A stretch of DNA of 64,000 bases from an uncultured Lachnospiraceae bacterium (GCA_902793335.1 CADBCZ010000021.1:1-64000); one strand, 5' to 3'. Positions 1 to 10,169 are shown, numbered from the stretch's first letter. The notes: generated by a model not told the origin, from the letters alone. Numbers and translations: made by a program.

Positions 1-1
1 C

Positions 2-338
2 GAGGATAAATCTCTTGCAGATTCAAAAGCATTATTACCGACTTTAAGGGATTTCAAAAACAAACATCCTGATATCCACCCTGAAATCTTTCTTGGTGAA
101 ATTCGTATGTCCCAAAATGAAATGGGAATACAATCCTGAAGACAAATCAAAACGTCGTGTTTGCCATTGTGATAATCCATGCACCACTTCTTCCTGCGGA
201 AGAATGATCTACGTTTATCCCGAAAAAAGTCTTAGAGCTTACCCCGGTGTAGAACGTGGTTCTAAAGAATGGGATGAAACATACAAAGTCCGGGTAATTG
301 TTGAAAAATCAATCAACGACAACATATCAGAAGCCTAA
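2..338 (+). pseudogene. transposase remnant (DDE type), internally deleted
   Basis: Two transposase-like pieces lie in different frames. Frame 2 from the window edge reads EDKSLADSKALLPTLRDF and continues to a stop near 128. The frame starting at 93 reads a Cys-rich stretch (VCPKMKWEYNPEDKSK, then CHC and C..SSCGR) followed by YPGVERGSKEWDETYKVR and VEKSIN, and ends at 338. This order resembles the middle and C-terminal parts of a clostridial IS transposase with a Cys cluster before the last catalytic region. The pieces join out of frame near 90-110, so the intervening segment appears deleted, and the C-terminus after VEKSIN is lost. The family (IS1182-like) is from memory. No terminal inverted repeat was found, and the 5' part lies outside the window. 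Confidence 0.6.
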
Positions 339-420
339 AACCTCTTATTGCTTAGGACTTACCAATTCAATAAAGTCCGATGGCTTATTAAAGTGTGCCT
401 AAAACTGCCTTTTCATCATA

Positions 421-491
421 GGATTCGTGCATCAGCACGAATCCTTCCTTATTTGGTTCAAGATTGCGGAACTCGGTTACGAGTTTCGCAA
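421..491. other. two adjacent stem-loops in intergenic DNA
   Basis: The first hairpin (421-444) has a perfect 10-bp stem GGATTCGTGC / GCACGAATCC with a 4-nt loop. The second (463-491) has a 13-bp stem ATTGCGGAACTCG / CGAGTTTCGCAAT with one G-T pair. Neither is followed by a convincing T-run on either strand, so they are not simple terminators. They fill the space between the transposase remnant and the XRE gene and may be IS debris or a repeat. Confidence 0.45.
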
Positions 492-548
492 TTACCTAAA
501 AACTTATGTACGCTCTTGCACATGGCACTCACCTCCTGTTATCAAATT

Positions 549-630
549 AGTAACCATATTGTTACTGTTTGTGTTTTTGATTATATAGTAACATTTATGT
601 TATTGTATTATCAGAAACGATATTGTTACT
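549..630 (+). promoter_or_regulatory. three copies of an inverted-repeat operator upstream of the XRE gene
   Basis: The pattern AGWAAC-N6-GTTAYT occurs three times: AGTAAC-CATATT-GTTACT (549-566), AGTAAC-ATTTAT-GTTATT (588-605) and AGAAAC-GATATT-GTTACT (613-630). The last copy ends about 10 bp before the ribosome binding site of the XRE gene. Multiple spaced copies of a dyad in front of a phage-repressor-like gene is the usual arrangement for autoregulation. The protein-site match is inferred. Confidence 0.55.
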
Positions 631-653
631 ATTGAATTGGAAGGAGTTACACG

Positions 654-1094
654 ATGGCTATTGGTGAACGAATAAAACGAATTAGATATTTCCGCAAATT
701 AACGCAGGCTCAGCTTGGCGAAGCTGTTGGCTTATCCGATGTGCGAGTCCGTCAGTACGAAATCGGCAACCGCACCCCTAAGGAAGAGATGATACAGGAG
801 CTGGCAAAAGCCTTAGACTGTAATTACCGCTCCATCTACGAGCCTTCCCTCTACGCAGCGGAAGATGTGATGTACGCACTCTTTGAACTGGATGAGCACT
901 ACAACATGCCCCTCTACGAAGTAGCAAACCCTGAGGACCCTACCGAGAAACATATTGCTGTTGGTTTTGATCATTCTTTACTGGATGATTTCCTGAATAC
1001 CTGGAAAAAGAAAAAAGAGGACTTAGCCTCCGGTAAAATTACCAAAGAAGAGTATTTTGAATGGAAGATTAACTGGCCGCACAGTGAAGATTAG
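654..1094 (+). CDS. XRE-family helix-turn-helix regulator
   Basis: A 146-residue protein with an N-terminal Cro/cI-type HTH (about residues 5-58: IGERIKRIRYFRKLTQAQLG, then GLSDVRVRQYEIGNRTP) and a C-terminal acidic/aromatic region of unknown function. The ATG is preceded by AAGGAG (641-646) at good spacing. It is expected to be a cytoplasmic DNA-binding repressor. Three near-identical dyads upstream (549-630) suggest autorepression. It lies next to a transposase remnant and carries no phage genes with it, so it may be a leftover of a mobile element or an orphan regulator. It ends in TAG, which shows amber is an ordinary stop here. Confidence 0.8.
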   Translation: MAIGERIKRIRYFRKLTQAQLGEAVGLSDVRVRQYEIGNRTPKEEMIQELAKALDCNYRSIYEPSLYAAEDVMYALFELDEHYNMPLYEVANPEDPTEKHIAVGFDHSLLDDFLNTWKKKKEDLASGKITKEEYFEWKINWPHSED

Positions 1095-1122
1095 AAACAC
1101 GTGTATCACACGCGTATCACGA

Positions 1123-1157
1123 GCCCATTTTGAGAGAAATCTCAAAGTGGGCTTTTC
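1123..1157 (+). terminator. rho-independent terminator of the XRE gene
   Basis: The stem GCCCATTTTGAGA / TCTCAAAGTGGGC with a GAAA loop is followed by TTTTCTCC. It lies 29 bp after the XRE stop codon. Confidence 0.8.
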
Positions 1158-1180
1158 TCCTTGTTCGACCATCTTCCGTT

Positions 1181-1223
1181 AATAAAAGAAAACCGCAACT
1201 CCCCATAAAATGAGGAATTGCGG
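1181..1223 (-). terminator. rho-independent terminator of the str operon
   Basis: Read on the minus strand, a CCGCAATTCC / GGAGTTGCGG stem (1193-1223) is followed by TTTTCTTTTATT (1192-1181). It is 35 bp past the tuf stop codon. Confidence 0.8.
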
Positions 1224-1258
1224 CTTGTATTTAAGTTTCTATGATACGAAATCAAAGA

Positions 1259-2446
1259 TTACTCGATGATTGTAGCAACACGACCAGAACCAACTGTTCT
1301 ACCACCCTCACGGATAGCGAATGTAAGACCCTGCTCCATAGCTACTGGATGAATCAATTCGATAGTCATCTCTACGTTATCACCAGGCATGCACATCTCT
1401 GTACCTGCAGGTAACTCACAAACACCAGTTACGTCTGTTGTTCTGAAGTAGAACTGAGGACGATAGTTGTTGAAGAAAGGTGTATGACGTCCACCCTCGT
1501 CCTTTGTAAGAACGTAAACCTGAGCTGTGAACTTCTTATGACATGTTACTGAACCTGGCTTAGCAACAACCTGTCCACGAACGATGTCTGTTCTCTGGAT
1601 ACCACGAAGAAGTGCACCGATGTTATCACCAGCCTGAGCCTCGTCAAGAAGCTTACGGAACATCTCGATACCAGTAACAACAGTCTTCTGTGTCTCTTCC
1701 TTAACACCGATGATTTCAACTTCATCATTAAGGTGAAGAACACCACGCTCTACTCTACCAGTAGCAACAGTACCACGACCTGTGATTGTAAATACGTCCT
1801 CTACAGGCATAAGGAATGGCTGATCTGTTGCACGCTGAGGATCTGGAATGTACTCATCAACTGTGCTCATTAACTCAAGGATCTTATCTCCCCACTCTCC
1901 TGAAGGATCTTCAAGAGCCTTAAGAGCAGAACCCTTAATGATAGGACAATCAGTAAATCCATACTCCTCTAACTGCTCTGTTACTTCCATCTCAACGAGC
2001 TCGATAAGCTCTTCGTCGTCTACCATATCACACTTGTTAAGGAATACAACGATGTAAGGAACACCAACCTGACGTGAAAGTAAGATGTGCTCCTTTGTCT
2101 GAGCCATAACACCGTCAGTAGCAGCAACAACAAGGATAGCACCATCCATCTGAGCTGCACCAGTAATCATGTTCTTAACGTAGTCAGCATGTCCTGGACA
2201 GTCAACGTGTGCATAATGACGCTTCTCTGTCTCGTACTCAACGTGAGCAGTAGAGATTGTGATTCCTCTTTCTCTCTCTTCAGGTGCCTTATCGATATTC
2301 TCGAATGCTACAGCCTCACCTGTACCTAATCTCTCATGAAGAGTCTTAGTAATAGCTGCAGTCAAAGTTGTTTTACCATGGTCAACGTGTCCAATAGTAC
2401 CGATGTTACAATGCGGTTTTGTTCTTTCAAACTTAGCTTTTGACAT
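1259..2446 (-). CDS. tuf: translation elongation factor Tu
   Basis: A 395-residue GTPase that delivers aminoacyl-tRNA to the ribosomal A site. The P-loop GHVDHGKT is at residues 19-26, switch II DCPGH at 82-86 and NKCD at 137-140; domains II and III follow and the protein ends GRVATIIE. Length and motifs are normal. An AAGGAGG site at about 2455-2461 sets the start. It is the last gene of rpsL-rpsG-fusA-tuf, 108 bp after fusA. The 2447-2554 gap is large enough for a private promoter, but none was clear. Confidence 0.98.
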   Translation of the reverse strand: MSKAKFERTKPHCNIGTIGHVDHGKTTLTAAITKTLHERLGTGEAVAFENIDKAPEERERGITISTAHVEYETEKRHYAHVDCPGHADYVKNMITGAAQMDGAILVVAATDGVMAQTKEHILLSRQVGVPYIVVFLNKCDMVDDEELIELVEMEVTEQLEEYGFTDCPIIKGSALKALEDPSGEWGDKILELMSTVDEYIPDPQRATDQPFLMPVEDVFTITGRGTVATGRVERGVLHLNDEVEIIGVKEETQKTVVTGIEMFRKLLDEAQAGDNIGALLRGIQRTDIVRGQVVAKPGSVTCHKKFTAQVYVLTKDEGGRHTPFFNNYRPQFYFRTTDVTGVCELPAGTEMCMPGDNVEMTIELIHPVAMEQGLTFAIREGGRTVGSGRVATIIE

Positions 2447-2554
2447 TTTAAAATCCTCCTTAAAACATAGCCTCTTTGGGCTGATATTTTTCCGCTAACA
2501 CTGATTATATTAAAATTATCCAATATTTTCAAGTGTTTTTTATAAATATATCAA

Positions 2555-4672
2555 TTAGTTGCCTTTCTTGTTGACAACCTTTTCCTGAACGCTCTTTGGA
2601 ACCGGCTCATACTTCTCGAAGAACATTGAGTAGTTACCACGTCCCTGAGTAGATGAACGAAGGTCTGTTGCGTAACCGAACATCTCAGCAAGTGGTACAT
2701 ATGCCTTAACGATCTTACCGTTACCAACATCATCCATTCCCTCAATACGTCCACGTCTTGAGTTGATATCACCAATTACATCACCAAGATATTCCTCTGG
2801 CATTGTTACCTCTACCTTCATGATAGGCTCAAGAAGTACTGGTGATGATTTAGCCATAGCATCCTTAAATGCCATAGAACCTGCAATGTGGAATGCCATT
2901 TCTGAAGAATCGACCTCATGGTATGATCCATCATATACAACAGCGTGTACACCAACAACAGGGAATCCTGCAAGAATACCTGCGTGCATTGCCTCTTCGA
3001 TACCTTCACCGACTGCTGGGATGTACTCCTTAGGAATAGCACCACCGACAACCTCAGACTCGAATTTGAACAATTCTTCTCCGTTGGCATCCATAGGCTC
3101 GAAACGAACCTTACAGTGTCCATACTGTCCACGACCACCTGACTGCTTAGCATATTTGCTCTCAACGTCAACAGCCTTAGTAAATGTCTCTTTGTAAGCA
3201 ACCTGAGGCTCACCAACGTTAGCCTCTACCTTGAACTCACGAAGAAGACGATCTACGATAATCTCTAAGTGAAGCTCACCCATTCCGGCGATGATTGTCT
3301 GACCAGTCTCCTGGTTAGTATGAGCACGGAATGTAGGATCTTCTTCAGCAAGCTTTGCAAGTGACTCGCCAAGCTTACCCTGATCTCCCTTAGTCTTAGG
3401 CTCGATAGCAAGCTCGATAACCGGTTCAGGGAATTCCATAGACTCAAGGATAACAGGATGCTGCTCATCACAGATAGTATCACCTGTTGATGTCATCTTA
3501 AATCCAACAGCAGCTGCGATATCTCCTGAGTAAACCTTATCTATCTCTGTACGGCTGTTAGCATGCATCTGTACGATACGTCCAACACGCTCTTTCTTAC
3601 CTTTTGTAGCATTTAATACATAAGATCCTGAATTAACTGTACCAGAGTAAACTCTGAAGTAAGCAAGCTTACCTACAAATGGATCTGTAACGATCTTAAA
3701 TGCAAGAGCTGAGAATGGCTCATCATCTGATGACTTTCTTGTTACTTCATTACCATCCTCGTCAACACCCGTGATATCAGGGATATCTGTAGGTGCAGGC
3801 ATGAACTCTACAACTGCATCAAGAAGCTTCTGGATACCTTTGTTCTGATGTGCAGAACCACAGCATACAGGTACTCCTTCGTTAGAAATAGTAGCCTTAC
3901 GAAGTGCAGCCTTAAGCTCAGCAATTGAAGGCTCTTCACCTTCAAGATATTTCTCCATCAAAGCATCATCGAACTCAACAATCTTCTCAACGAGCTCTGT
4001 ATGAGCGATTTCTGCTTCGTCCTTCATATCTTCAGGAATATCTTCAATTGAAATGTCCTCACCGGTCTTATCATTATAAATGTAAGCTTTCATCTCAAAC
4101 AAATCAATGATTCCTTTGAAGTAGTCTTCCTTTCCGATTGGAAGCTGGATAACTACTGCATTCTTACCTAATTTAGTACCGATTTCATCAACGGTATTTG
4201 CAAAGTTTGCACCAAGGATGTCCATCTTGTTAACAAATGCCATACGAGGTACTTTATATGTGTCAGCCTGACGCCATACGTTCTCTGACTGAGGCTCAAC
4301 ACCACCCTTTGCATCAAATACACCAACCGCACCATCAAGTACACGGAGTGAACGCTCAACCTCAACTGTAAAGTCAACGTGTCCCGGAGTATCAATGATA
4401 TTGATACGATGCTCCAATGCACCAGCCTTAGGCTTAGCCTGCTCCTGGAGGGTCCAGTGACAGGTTGTTGCTGCAGAAGTGATCGTGATACCTCTTTCCT
4501 GCTCCTGTTCCATCCAGTCCATGGTAGCAGTACCTTCGTAGGTTTCACCGATTTTATAATTAACACCAGTGTAATAGAGGATACGCTCTGTCAATGTTGT
4601 CTTACCAGCATCGATATGAGCCATAATACCAATATTTCTGGTTCTCTCTAACGGATATTCTCTTCCTGCCAA
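2555..4672 (-). CDS. fusA: translation elongation factor G
   Basis: A 705-residue translocation GTPase. The N-terminus [20 protein letters not shown] leads into the P-loop AHIDAGKT (18-25), then DTPGHVDF and NKMD, followed by domains II-V. The C-terminal [16 protein letters not shown] is typical. No insertion or loss was seen. It follows rpsG by 15 bp in the str operon, with a GGAGG-type site just upstream. Confidence 0.98.
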   Translation of the reverse strand: MAGREYPLERTRNIGIMAHIDAGKTTLTERILYYTGVNYKIGETYEGTATMDWMEQEQERGITITSAATTCHWTLQEQAKPKAGALEHRINIIDTPGHVDFTVEVERSLRVLDGAVGVFDAKGGVEPQSENVWRQADTYKVPRMAFVNKMDILGANFANTVDEIGTKLGKNAVVIQLPIGKEDYFKGIIDLFEMKAYIYNDKTGEDISIEDIPEDMKDEAEIAHTELVEKIVEFDDALMEKYLEGEEPSIAELKAALRKATISNEGVPVCCGSAHQNKGIQKLLDAVVEFMPAPTDIPDITGVDEDGNEVTRKSSDDEPFSALAFKIVTDPFVGKLAYFRVYSGTVNSGSYVLNATKGKKERVGRIVQMHANSRTEIDKVYSGDIAAAVGFKMTSTGDTICDEQHPVILESMEFPEPVIELAIEPKTKGDQGKLGESLAKLAEEDPTFRAHTNQETGQTIIAGMGELHLEIIVDRLLREFKVEANVGEPQVAYKETFTKAVDVESKYAKQSGGRGQYGHCKVRFEPMDANGEELFKFESEVVGGAIPKEYIPAVGEGIEEAMHAGILAGFPVVGVHAVVYDGSYHEVDSSEMAFHIAGSMAFKDAMAKSSPVLLEPIMKVEVTMPEEYLGDVIGDINSRRGRIEGMDDVGNGKIVKAYVPLAEMFGYATDLRSSTQGRGNYSMFFEKYEPVPKSVQEKVVNKKGN

Positions 4673-4687
4673 GATTGTTTCCTCCTT

Positions 4688-5158
4688 TTAGAATCTGTAA
4701 TGTGCAAATGCCTTATTAGCCTCTGCCATCTTATGCATATCTTCTTTCTTCTTAACTGATGCACCTGTGTTGTTTGATGCATCAAGTAATTCTTTGGCCA
4801 ATCTCTCTTCCATAGTCTTCTCAGATCTTGCACGAGAGTATGTTGTCAACCAACGAAGAGCCAAAGCCTGACGTCTGTCCGGTCTTACATCGATAGGTAC
4901 CTGATATGTTGCACCACCGATACGTCTTGCCTTAACCTCTAGAACAGGCATAATGTTGTTAAGCGCTGATTCGAAAACTTCCAAAGCAGGCTTGCCAGTC
5001 TCCTCAGCAACACGATCAAATGCACCGTAGACGATCTTCTGGGCTACACCTTTCTTACCATCTAACATAATGTTATTGATAAGCTTTGTAACCACTTTGC
5101 TATTATAAATAGGATCCGCTAATACGTCTCTCTTTTGAATATGTCCTTTACGTGGCAC
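4688..5158 (-). CDS. rpsG: 30S ribosomal protein S7
   Basis: A 156-residue primary 16S rRNA-binding protein of the small-subunit head. It starts [20 protein letters not shown] and ends [11 protein letters not shown], as S7 does. An AGGAGGGAAG site precedes the ATG. Unusually, it is separated from rpsL by about 320 bp instead of a few bases. Confidence 0.97.
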   Translation of the reverse strand: MPRKGHIQKRDVLADPIYNSKVVTKLINNIMLDGKKGVAQKIVYGAFDRVAEETGKPALEVFESALNNIMPVLEVKARRIGGATYQVPIDVRPDRRQALALRWLTTYSRARSEKTMEERLAKELLDASNNTGASVKKKEDMHKMAEANKAFAHYRF

Positions 5159-5478
5159 GTTACTTCCCTCCTGTTATTATTATAGTATGTGACATTTTTA
5201 TTCATAATTTCAAAAACATCACTAAGCTGATATCCAATCAGCTTAAAGGTACTCACGCTCCGCTTGGGAATTATATTAATTCACTTGGGGAACCTGTTCG
5301 TGCGGGTTTTGCATATATTTTTAATAAATGAAAAACATAGCCATTACCAGCACTATTTTGTTTTTAAACGACTTAACTGTACAATGCCGTCATCTACTAA
5401 GCTCGCTTAGGGCGATGACAGGGCTACGACTAAGTTCAAGCTGCGACTACCGTCTTGCTTTCACTAAGTTCTCTGCCT
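5159..5478 (-). other. 320-bp spacer between rpsL and rpsG with hairpins
   Basis: There is no credible reading frame. A perfect stem TAAGCTGAT / ATCAGCTTA sits at 5223-5245, and a nested stem (GTCATC / GATGAC around CTAAG / CTTAG with a CTCG loop) at about 5389-5421. The spacer probably belongs to the str operon transcript. It may hold an inserted repeat or a regulatory RNA. It resembles the palindromic repeats near 10170 and 49253 only in general style, not in a convincing alignment. Confidence 0.4.
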
Positions 5479-5898
5479 CTACTTTGCATCCTTAGGTCTC
5501 TTAGCACCGTATTTTGAACGGGCCTGACGTCTCTTAGCAACACCTGCTGTATCCAATGTACCACGGATGATGTGATATCTTGTACCAGGTAAGTCCTTTA
5601 CTCTACCACCACGGATCATAACAACGCTATGCTCCTGAAGGTTGTGACCTTCACCTGGGATGTAGCTGGTTACCTCGATACCATTGGAAAGACGAACTCT
5701 GGCAATCTTACGAAGAGCTGAGTTAGGTTTCTTAGGTGTAGCTGTCTTAACTGCTGTACAAACACCACGCTTCTGTGGAGAAGATGTAGCGGTTGGCTTC
5801 TTGTGAAGTGAGTTATAACCTCTCTGAAGAGCCGGTGCAGTAGACTTCTTTTCTACAGTCTGTCTTCCTTTACGAACTAACTGGTTAAATGTTGGCAT
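5479..5898 (-). CDS. rpsL: 30S ribosomal protein S12
   Basis: A 139-residue decoding-centre protein. The start is taken at [13 protein letters not shown] (5898), 7 nt after CAGGAGG, rather than at an in-frame ATG 23 codons further up. The loops [10 protein letters not shown] and [13 protein letters not shown] carry the wild-type lysines at the sites where streptomycin resistance mutations arise. It is the first gene of the str operon and is preceded by a consensus promoter (5998-6026). Confidence 0.97.
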   Translation of the reverse strand: MPTFNQLVRKGRQTVEKKSTAPALQRGYNSLHKKPTATSSPQKRGVCTAVKTATPKKPNSALRKIARVRLSNGIEVTSYIPGEGHNLQEHSVVMIRGGRVKDLPGTRYHIIRGTLDTAGVAKRRQARSKYGAKRPKDAK

Positions 5899-5997
5899 GT
5901 TTTTCACCTCCTGTATTTTATATTTGCTATATCGCTTTAACCTACGATATACATCATACATATACACTATCCCTACGGATTTTGCACATACTCACTC

Positions 5998-6026
5998 ATT
6001 ATAGCCAAGCAGATTCTCTATGTCAA
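5998..6026 (-). promoter_or_regulatory. sigma-A promoter of the str operon
   Basis: Minus strand: TTGACA (6026-6021), a 17-bp spacer, then TATAAT (6003-5998), both perfect consensus hexamers. It lies about 100 bp upstream of rpsL, as expected for a highly expressed ribosomal operon. Confidence 0.85.
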
Positions 6027-6051
6027 GAAAAATTTAATAAAATTATCCACG

Positions 6052-6077
6052 AAAAAACAGGGCATCCGCAACCCTGT
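6052..6077 (-). terminator. terminator after the surface-protein gene
   Basis: Minus strand: ACAGGG-TTGCGGATG-CCCTGT followed by TTTTTCG. It lies 26 bp past the stop of the 6103-7542 gene and upstream of the str promoter. Confidence 0.75.
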
Positions 6078-6102
6078 GCAAATCCCCTGCTTTTATCATC
6101 AT

Positions 6103-7542
6103 TTATCTCCAGGTAATGCTCCTGGTATTATCATAAATTTTCTGTCCGAATTTATTTTTAACTCTTATTCTTATAGTACTGTAATTTCTGTTCTGATATT
6201 TTGTTGTAAAAACGTGCTCAATTGCATCTGCGTTTTTCTTGAATTTCTTCTTATATGTCTTTCCGCCTACTGTTATCATCAAAACATCGCCCTTAGTTAT
6301 ATGATAAGCCTTGACAGGAATAGTGTATTTGCATGACCATATCGTCTGCATATAGGCATATGTGTTCGAGTGTACTTTGTTGGTAAATGATGTTTTTAAC
6401 TTTTTGTATTTCACAGTGACTTTCATCTTCGCTTTATACTTATGAAGAGACTTTACCTTTATATACTTATATCCTTTCTTTCCTATCTTTGCACTATAGG
6501 TCTTTCCGCCTACCTTGACAGTAACCTTCGCACCCGGCTTTGAACCGACACACATTTTCTTACTACCATAAGCAAGGCTTACATATGTACTGCTTTTAAG
6601 ATTGGCTTTAGCCCAACTCTTCTTAACAACGACACTGACTGTTGCCGTTCTTCCTTTGTCATCTGTCACAGTGATAGTTGTCTTACCGGTCTTAACAGGT
6701 GTTATGCACACTTCACTATAACTCATTTTCGCAGTGGCCACTTTACTGTTTGAAGAAGTTCCCGAAACAATTTTGGAATCTCCGTTGCTTGTGTAAATAT
6801 AATAACTGTTATATGGAAGCTTCTTATCAAATACAACAGTGTTTTTTGACAGTGTAAATGGTGCATAACTACAATTAACCGTGCATGTCTTTTGTGTGCC
6901 GTTTGTAGCCGTCACAGTAACCGTCGCCGTTCCTTCCCCATTTTTTGTAAGAATTATTTCCGACTCACCGTAACGTGACTTACCAACAGCTGCAGTCACA
7001 ATATTATTATCGGAAGATACAGCAGAAGCCACTTCACAATCAACTGCATAAATACTAAATGTGCTTTTGCCCGCCTCAATATTGACCGAGGCATCCGACA
7101 AAGTCCAATCCTTATATGATATCGTCATTTGATAACCGTTGCCATTCACGCCGTAGGCATATATATAATATGTTTTTCCTGCCTCAAGACTTACTTCTAA
7201 TTTGAAATTGTTCTGTTCACCGCCATCATCATTGTATCCAAGCTGTTTCTGATTAGAATCATACACTTTCACCTTCGGATCACCCGAACTGTACAGAGAT
7301 GACTGAAACGTATATTTACCCGTAGCCGCAGGCACGAACTTATAATACTCACCACCGTTTCCTGTATCATTTACAATACAGGTATTATTCACCGTAGTTT
7401 CTGCAGCAGTCAGGAAACTGCCACCTGTAACATCTGTCACCTCCGTTGCTTTTGCAGTCTATGTAAATGTCATACAAGCCACCAGTGCAAGACACGCGGC
7501 GAATTTAACCGCATTTAAAATCTTCTTCCCTGTACTTTTCAT
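6103..7542 (-). pseudogene. secreted PPC/Ig-like surface protein with an amber codon in its signal peptide
   Basis: The longest uninterrupted frame (6103-7440, 445 residues) starts in the mature region: a pre-peptidase C-terminal-like beta domain (YYKFVPAATGKYTFQSS and KTYYIYAYGVNGNGYQMTI, about residues 25-108), two bacterial Ig-like repeats (to about 275) and Lys/Tyr-rich C-terminal repeats. In the same frame upstream, an ATG at 7542 with an AAAGGGGAAC site encodes MKSTGKKILNAVKF then a hydrophobic stretch AACLALVACMTFT, an in-frame TAG (7461-7459), then TAKA-TEV, a classic signal-peptidase site. The original gene therefore had about 479 codons, with a single nonsense codon in the signal peptide. 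Without readthrough the product would not be exported. A cell-wall or adhesive role is inferred from the domains. Confidence 0.75.
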
Positions 7543-7609
7543 TTTCAAAGTTCCCCTTTCTCCTATGTATCACAAAGCTTTAATATCTTTAATCTGTCAA
7601 CCACTGTTC

Positions 7610-9238
7610 TTATCCCTTAATAATCCTACACGTGTGATGCTTGTAGTCATCAGACTTCACGTCCTTGTTATAGTTGACACTTATAATAAGAATATTGCCT
7701 TTATAATGCTCTAACTTCTGCAGATATTCCTTTCTTCTTATCTGGTCATCCGCCACCTCAACAGTTCTGTTATATTTTAATTCTATGAGAAGTGCAGGCT
7801 TATCAGGATTCTTAGGTGAAGGTAAATACACGAGGTCTGCATAACCTTTACCCGAATCTAATTCCTGTATCGTTGTATAATACTTCTGTCCTGCATAATA
7901 TGCCATCTGTATCGCATACGATAAGGCAGCCTCGGAATTGTATGTCTTGTTCTCCGCAAAGTCGTGAAACCACTCAAGAATCCTTGCAACCTTTTCTTCA
8001 TCAACATCCCATGTTGCTGCAAGTAATTCCTGTGATTTCTTAAATGATGTAAATGTGGGAGTCCATTCCTCTGACTCTGTAGAGTTCTTAAACTCATCCA
8101 TTATCTCCATATTAGGAATAAACACTTCTTTCGTCTCCGTATCATATCCAAGATAGCCGAGATGTATAAGCATTACAAGTACATCATTACTTCCATTAAA
8201 CGAAGTCATATCATTCTGATACTTTGATATATTAACCTTAATCCTTACACCATCCATCAAGAGTGCAACTGAATCCTTAAGACCGTCATAATTCATTTTT
8301 ATATAATCAGCCAAAGCTCCATACGTTTCTGTCTTGTTCCAATAATTCTGTATAACTCCAGTAGAGACAGCCTTAACCACGGACAACGGACTATAGATTG
8401 GTATATCCTTATCATCATAGGTTCCCATTCTATATTTATCACGCATTTCCACCGGTATTTCGGTGCTCACAACATACCCATTATACCAGCTTACTATATC
8501 CTCATAATGCATATTGTATTGATCACAAAGCTCTTTAACTTCTGCTTCAGTAAAACCTGTATATGGAGCAAGTTGCATAGGTGTTATAATTGAATACTCA
8601 TCAAACATGTTAAGTGCCGAATGTTGCCCGTACTTCTTAATTGGAAGAATACCAGTCATATATGCAAGCGCAACATACTCCTGATCTTTTAACCAGTCAC
8701 GAAGATAATCCAGATACAGCTTCTGTCCATCCTTATCTTCTTTGCAGGCACGAAATGCAACGTCCCACTCATCTATAACAATTACGAACTGCTTGCCACT
8801 TTTTCTATAGAATTTATCCATACTATAGAATAGATCTTCCGAATCATATTTAACATCAGTATATTCCTCTGAGAGATCATCAAGTATCCTTTCTGACATC
8901 TTCTCTAGTCCTTTGGAAATATCTTTACCTTCTTTAATGAAGTCAGTCATTACAACCTTAACTACATCAAACTGGTTAATATACTTATCCCAATTATCCA
9001 ACTTTGCAATCTTCAATTCTTCAAAAAGATGTCTACTTTCACATTTTCCATAATAAGCGCACAACATATCCGTAGCCATTGTCTTTCCGAATCTTCGAGG
9101 TCTTGACACGCACATATATTTCTGTTTTGTCTTAAGAACAGAATTGATATATTGAATCATCTCTGTCTTATCAACATATATAATAGAATTAAGAGCTTCC
9201 TCAAAGCTCACAGTTTTTGGATTCAGATATTTACCCAT
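7610..9238 (-). CDS. AAA-ATPase-like protein with PD-(D/E)XK nuclease domain (DUF1703 type)
   Basis: About 542 residues from the ATG at 9238, chosen because GAGGTG lies 6 nt upstream; an in-frame TTG at 9253 overlaps that site. The N-terminal AAA-ATPase-like part has YVDKTEMIQYIN, a P-loop variant SRPRRFGKTMATDML and a Walker B-like FVIVIDEWDVAF. The C-terminus carries a nuclease-fold core, ALLIELKYNR after YADLVYLPS. Such proteins are very abundant and paralogous in Lachnospiraceae and Bacteroidetes. Their function is not established; roles in mobile-element or defence biology are suggested. It stands alone, with a terminator-like hairpin downstream of its 5' neighbour. Confidence 0.85.
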   Translation of the reverse strand: MGKYLNPKTVSFEEALNSIIYVDKTEMIQYINSVLKTKQKYMCVSRPRRFGKTMATDMLCAYYGKCESRHLFEELKIAKLDNWDKYINQFDVVKVVMTDFIKEGKDISKGLEKMSERILDDLSEEYTDVKYDSEDLFYSMDKFYRKSGKQFVIVIDEWDVAFRACKEDKDGQKLYLDYLRDWLKDQEYVALAYMTGILPIKKYGQHSALNMFDEYSIITPMQLAPYTGFTEAEVKELCDQYNMHYEDIVSWYNGYVVSTEIPVEMRDKYRMGTYDDKDIPIYSPLSVVKAVSTGVIQNYWNKTETYGALADYIKMNYDGLKDSVALLMDGVRIKVNISKYQNDMTSFNGSNDVLVMLIHLGYLGYDTETKEVFIPNMEIMDEFKNSTESEEWTPTFTSFKKSQELLAATWDVDEEKVARILEWFHDFAENKTYNSEAALSYAIQMAYYAGQKYYTTIQELDSGKGYADLVYLPSPKNPDKPALLIELKYNRTVEVADDQIRRKEYLQKLEHYKGNILIISVNYNKDVKSDDYKHHTCRIIKG

Positions 9239-9310
9239 TTGAACACCTCGCAATCACCGACCTATATATAAGACTTATATTAACATATACTTTAGGTTTT
9301 ATCTACAAGA

Positions 9311-9343
9311 AAAGGCAGGAACTGATATTCGTTCCTACCTTTT
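9311..9343 (-). terminator. terminator after surE
   Basis: A stem AAGGTAGGAAC / GTTCCTGCCTT (one mismatch) with a T-rich TTTTCTTG tail on the minus strand, 11 bp past the surE stop. The other strand also has TTTTC after the stem, so it may act both ways. Confidence 0.6.
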
Positions 9344-9353
9344 CATCTAACTC

Positions 9354-10112
9354 TCAATACCCTATATTATTCACAACTCCAACCGACACATATCCGTCAA
9401 CTATCGCGCGAAAATCCGTACCATCTTCGGCGTCTTCATTGTAGTGACCTTCCACCATCAGTCGAACGCCTCCGTTTTCAAGATCTTCCATCTTATTATA
9501 TGTATCCCTGAAAAACATGCCTTCCGACACAGGTCTGTCCCAGAGAATACCCTTACAATCCGAAAGCTTGCATTGCGGAAAATTCACATTATATATCTGA
9601 CCTTTTACATGTTCCTTTTCCAATAAAGTTGACAGGATTTCATCAAGATATGCGTCTGTCACCTCGTGACACTGTGATGCACCCTCTGAAAGCGCTATAG
9701 AGAGGTGCCCTTGAAATGTCCCCTCAAATGCAGCCCCTGCTGTAGCAGAATACTGAATATCCGAACAGGCATTATATCCATAATTAATTCCCGACAATAC
9801 CACATCCGGTTTTTCAGGCATAACATTAAGACTTCCAACTCTCACGCAATCACCCGGAGTCCCGCTGCATGAATATGCGTGCAGCATGCCGGAAAGCATC
9901 GCATCATTTAATACTTCATCCGGTTCGCGACTTCCCATATCATAGGGATATACATCTATCGGCTTATGTAAGGTTATGCTATGTGATGCCGCACTTCTCT
10001 GACTCTCGGGTGCGACCACCCACACCTCACCAAATTTAAGAGCGGCTTTTGCAAGTCTCTTAATACCATCCGCCTCAATTCCATCATCATTTGTAATCAA
10101 AATCTTTCTCAT
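9354..10112 (-). CDS. surE: 5'/3'-nucleotidase SurE
   Basis: A 252-residue metal-dependent nucleoside-monophosphate phosphatase. It has the SurE hallmarks: MRKILITNDDGIEADGI with the metal-binding Asp pair (9-10), PESQRSAASHSIT, SGTPGDCVR, and VLSGINYGYN with the catalytic-site Asn. Length is normal. It is cytoplasmic and recycles nucleotides. It appears monocistronic, with a long palindromic repeat immediately upstream. Confidence 0.93.
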   Translation of the reverse strand: MRKILITNDDGIEADGIKRLAKAALKFGEVWVVAPESQRSAASHSITLHKPIDVYPYDMGSREPDEVLNDAMLSGMLHAYSCSGTPGDCVRVGSLNVMPEKPDVVLSGINYGYNACSDIQYSATAGAAFEGTFQGHLSIALSEGASQCHEVTDAYLDEILSTLLEKEHVKGQIYNVNFPQCKLSDCKGILWDRPVSEGMFFRDTYNKMEDLENGGVRLMVEGHYNEDAEDGTDFRAIVDGYVSVGVVNNIGY

Positions 10113-10169
10113 ATTCTCCTACCTATAACCTTCTCTCTTATACTTGCGAAACTCTCTTCTATAACATTA

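Noticed and set aside
2-338. Active insertion sequence at the left edge
   Set aside because: Two frames with a missing middle, a lost C-terminus and no terminal repeats.
348-635. A 95-codon plus-strand frame between the transposase remnant and the XRE gene
   Set aside because: It runs through both hairpins and the triple operator, has no ribosome site and no family resemblance.
5223-5421. A third copy of the palindromic element in the rpsL-rpsG spacer
   Set aside because: It shares only short words such as GACAGGGC and general hairpin content; no arm or interior block aligns convincingly.
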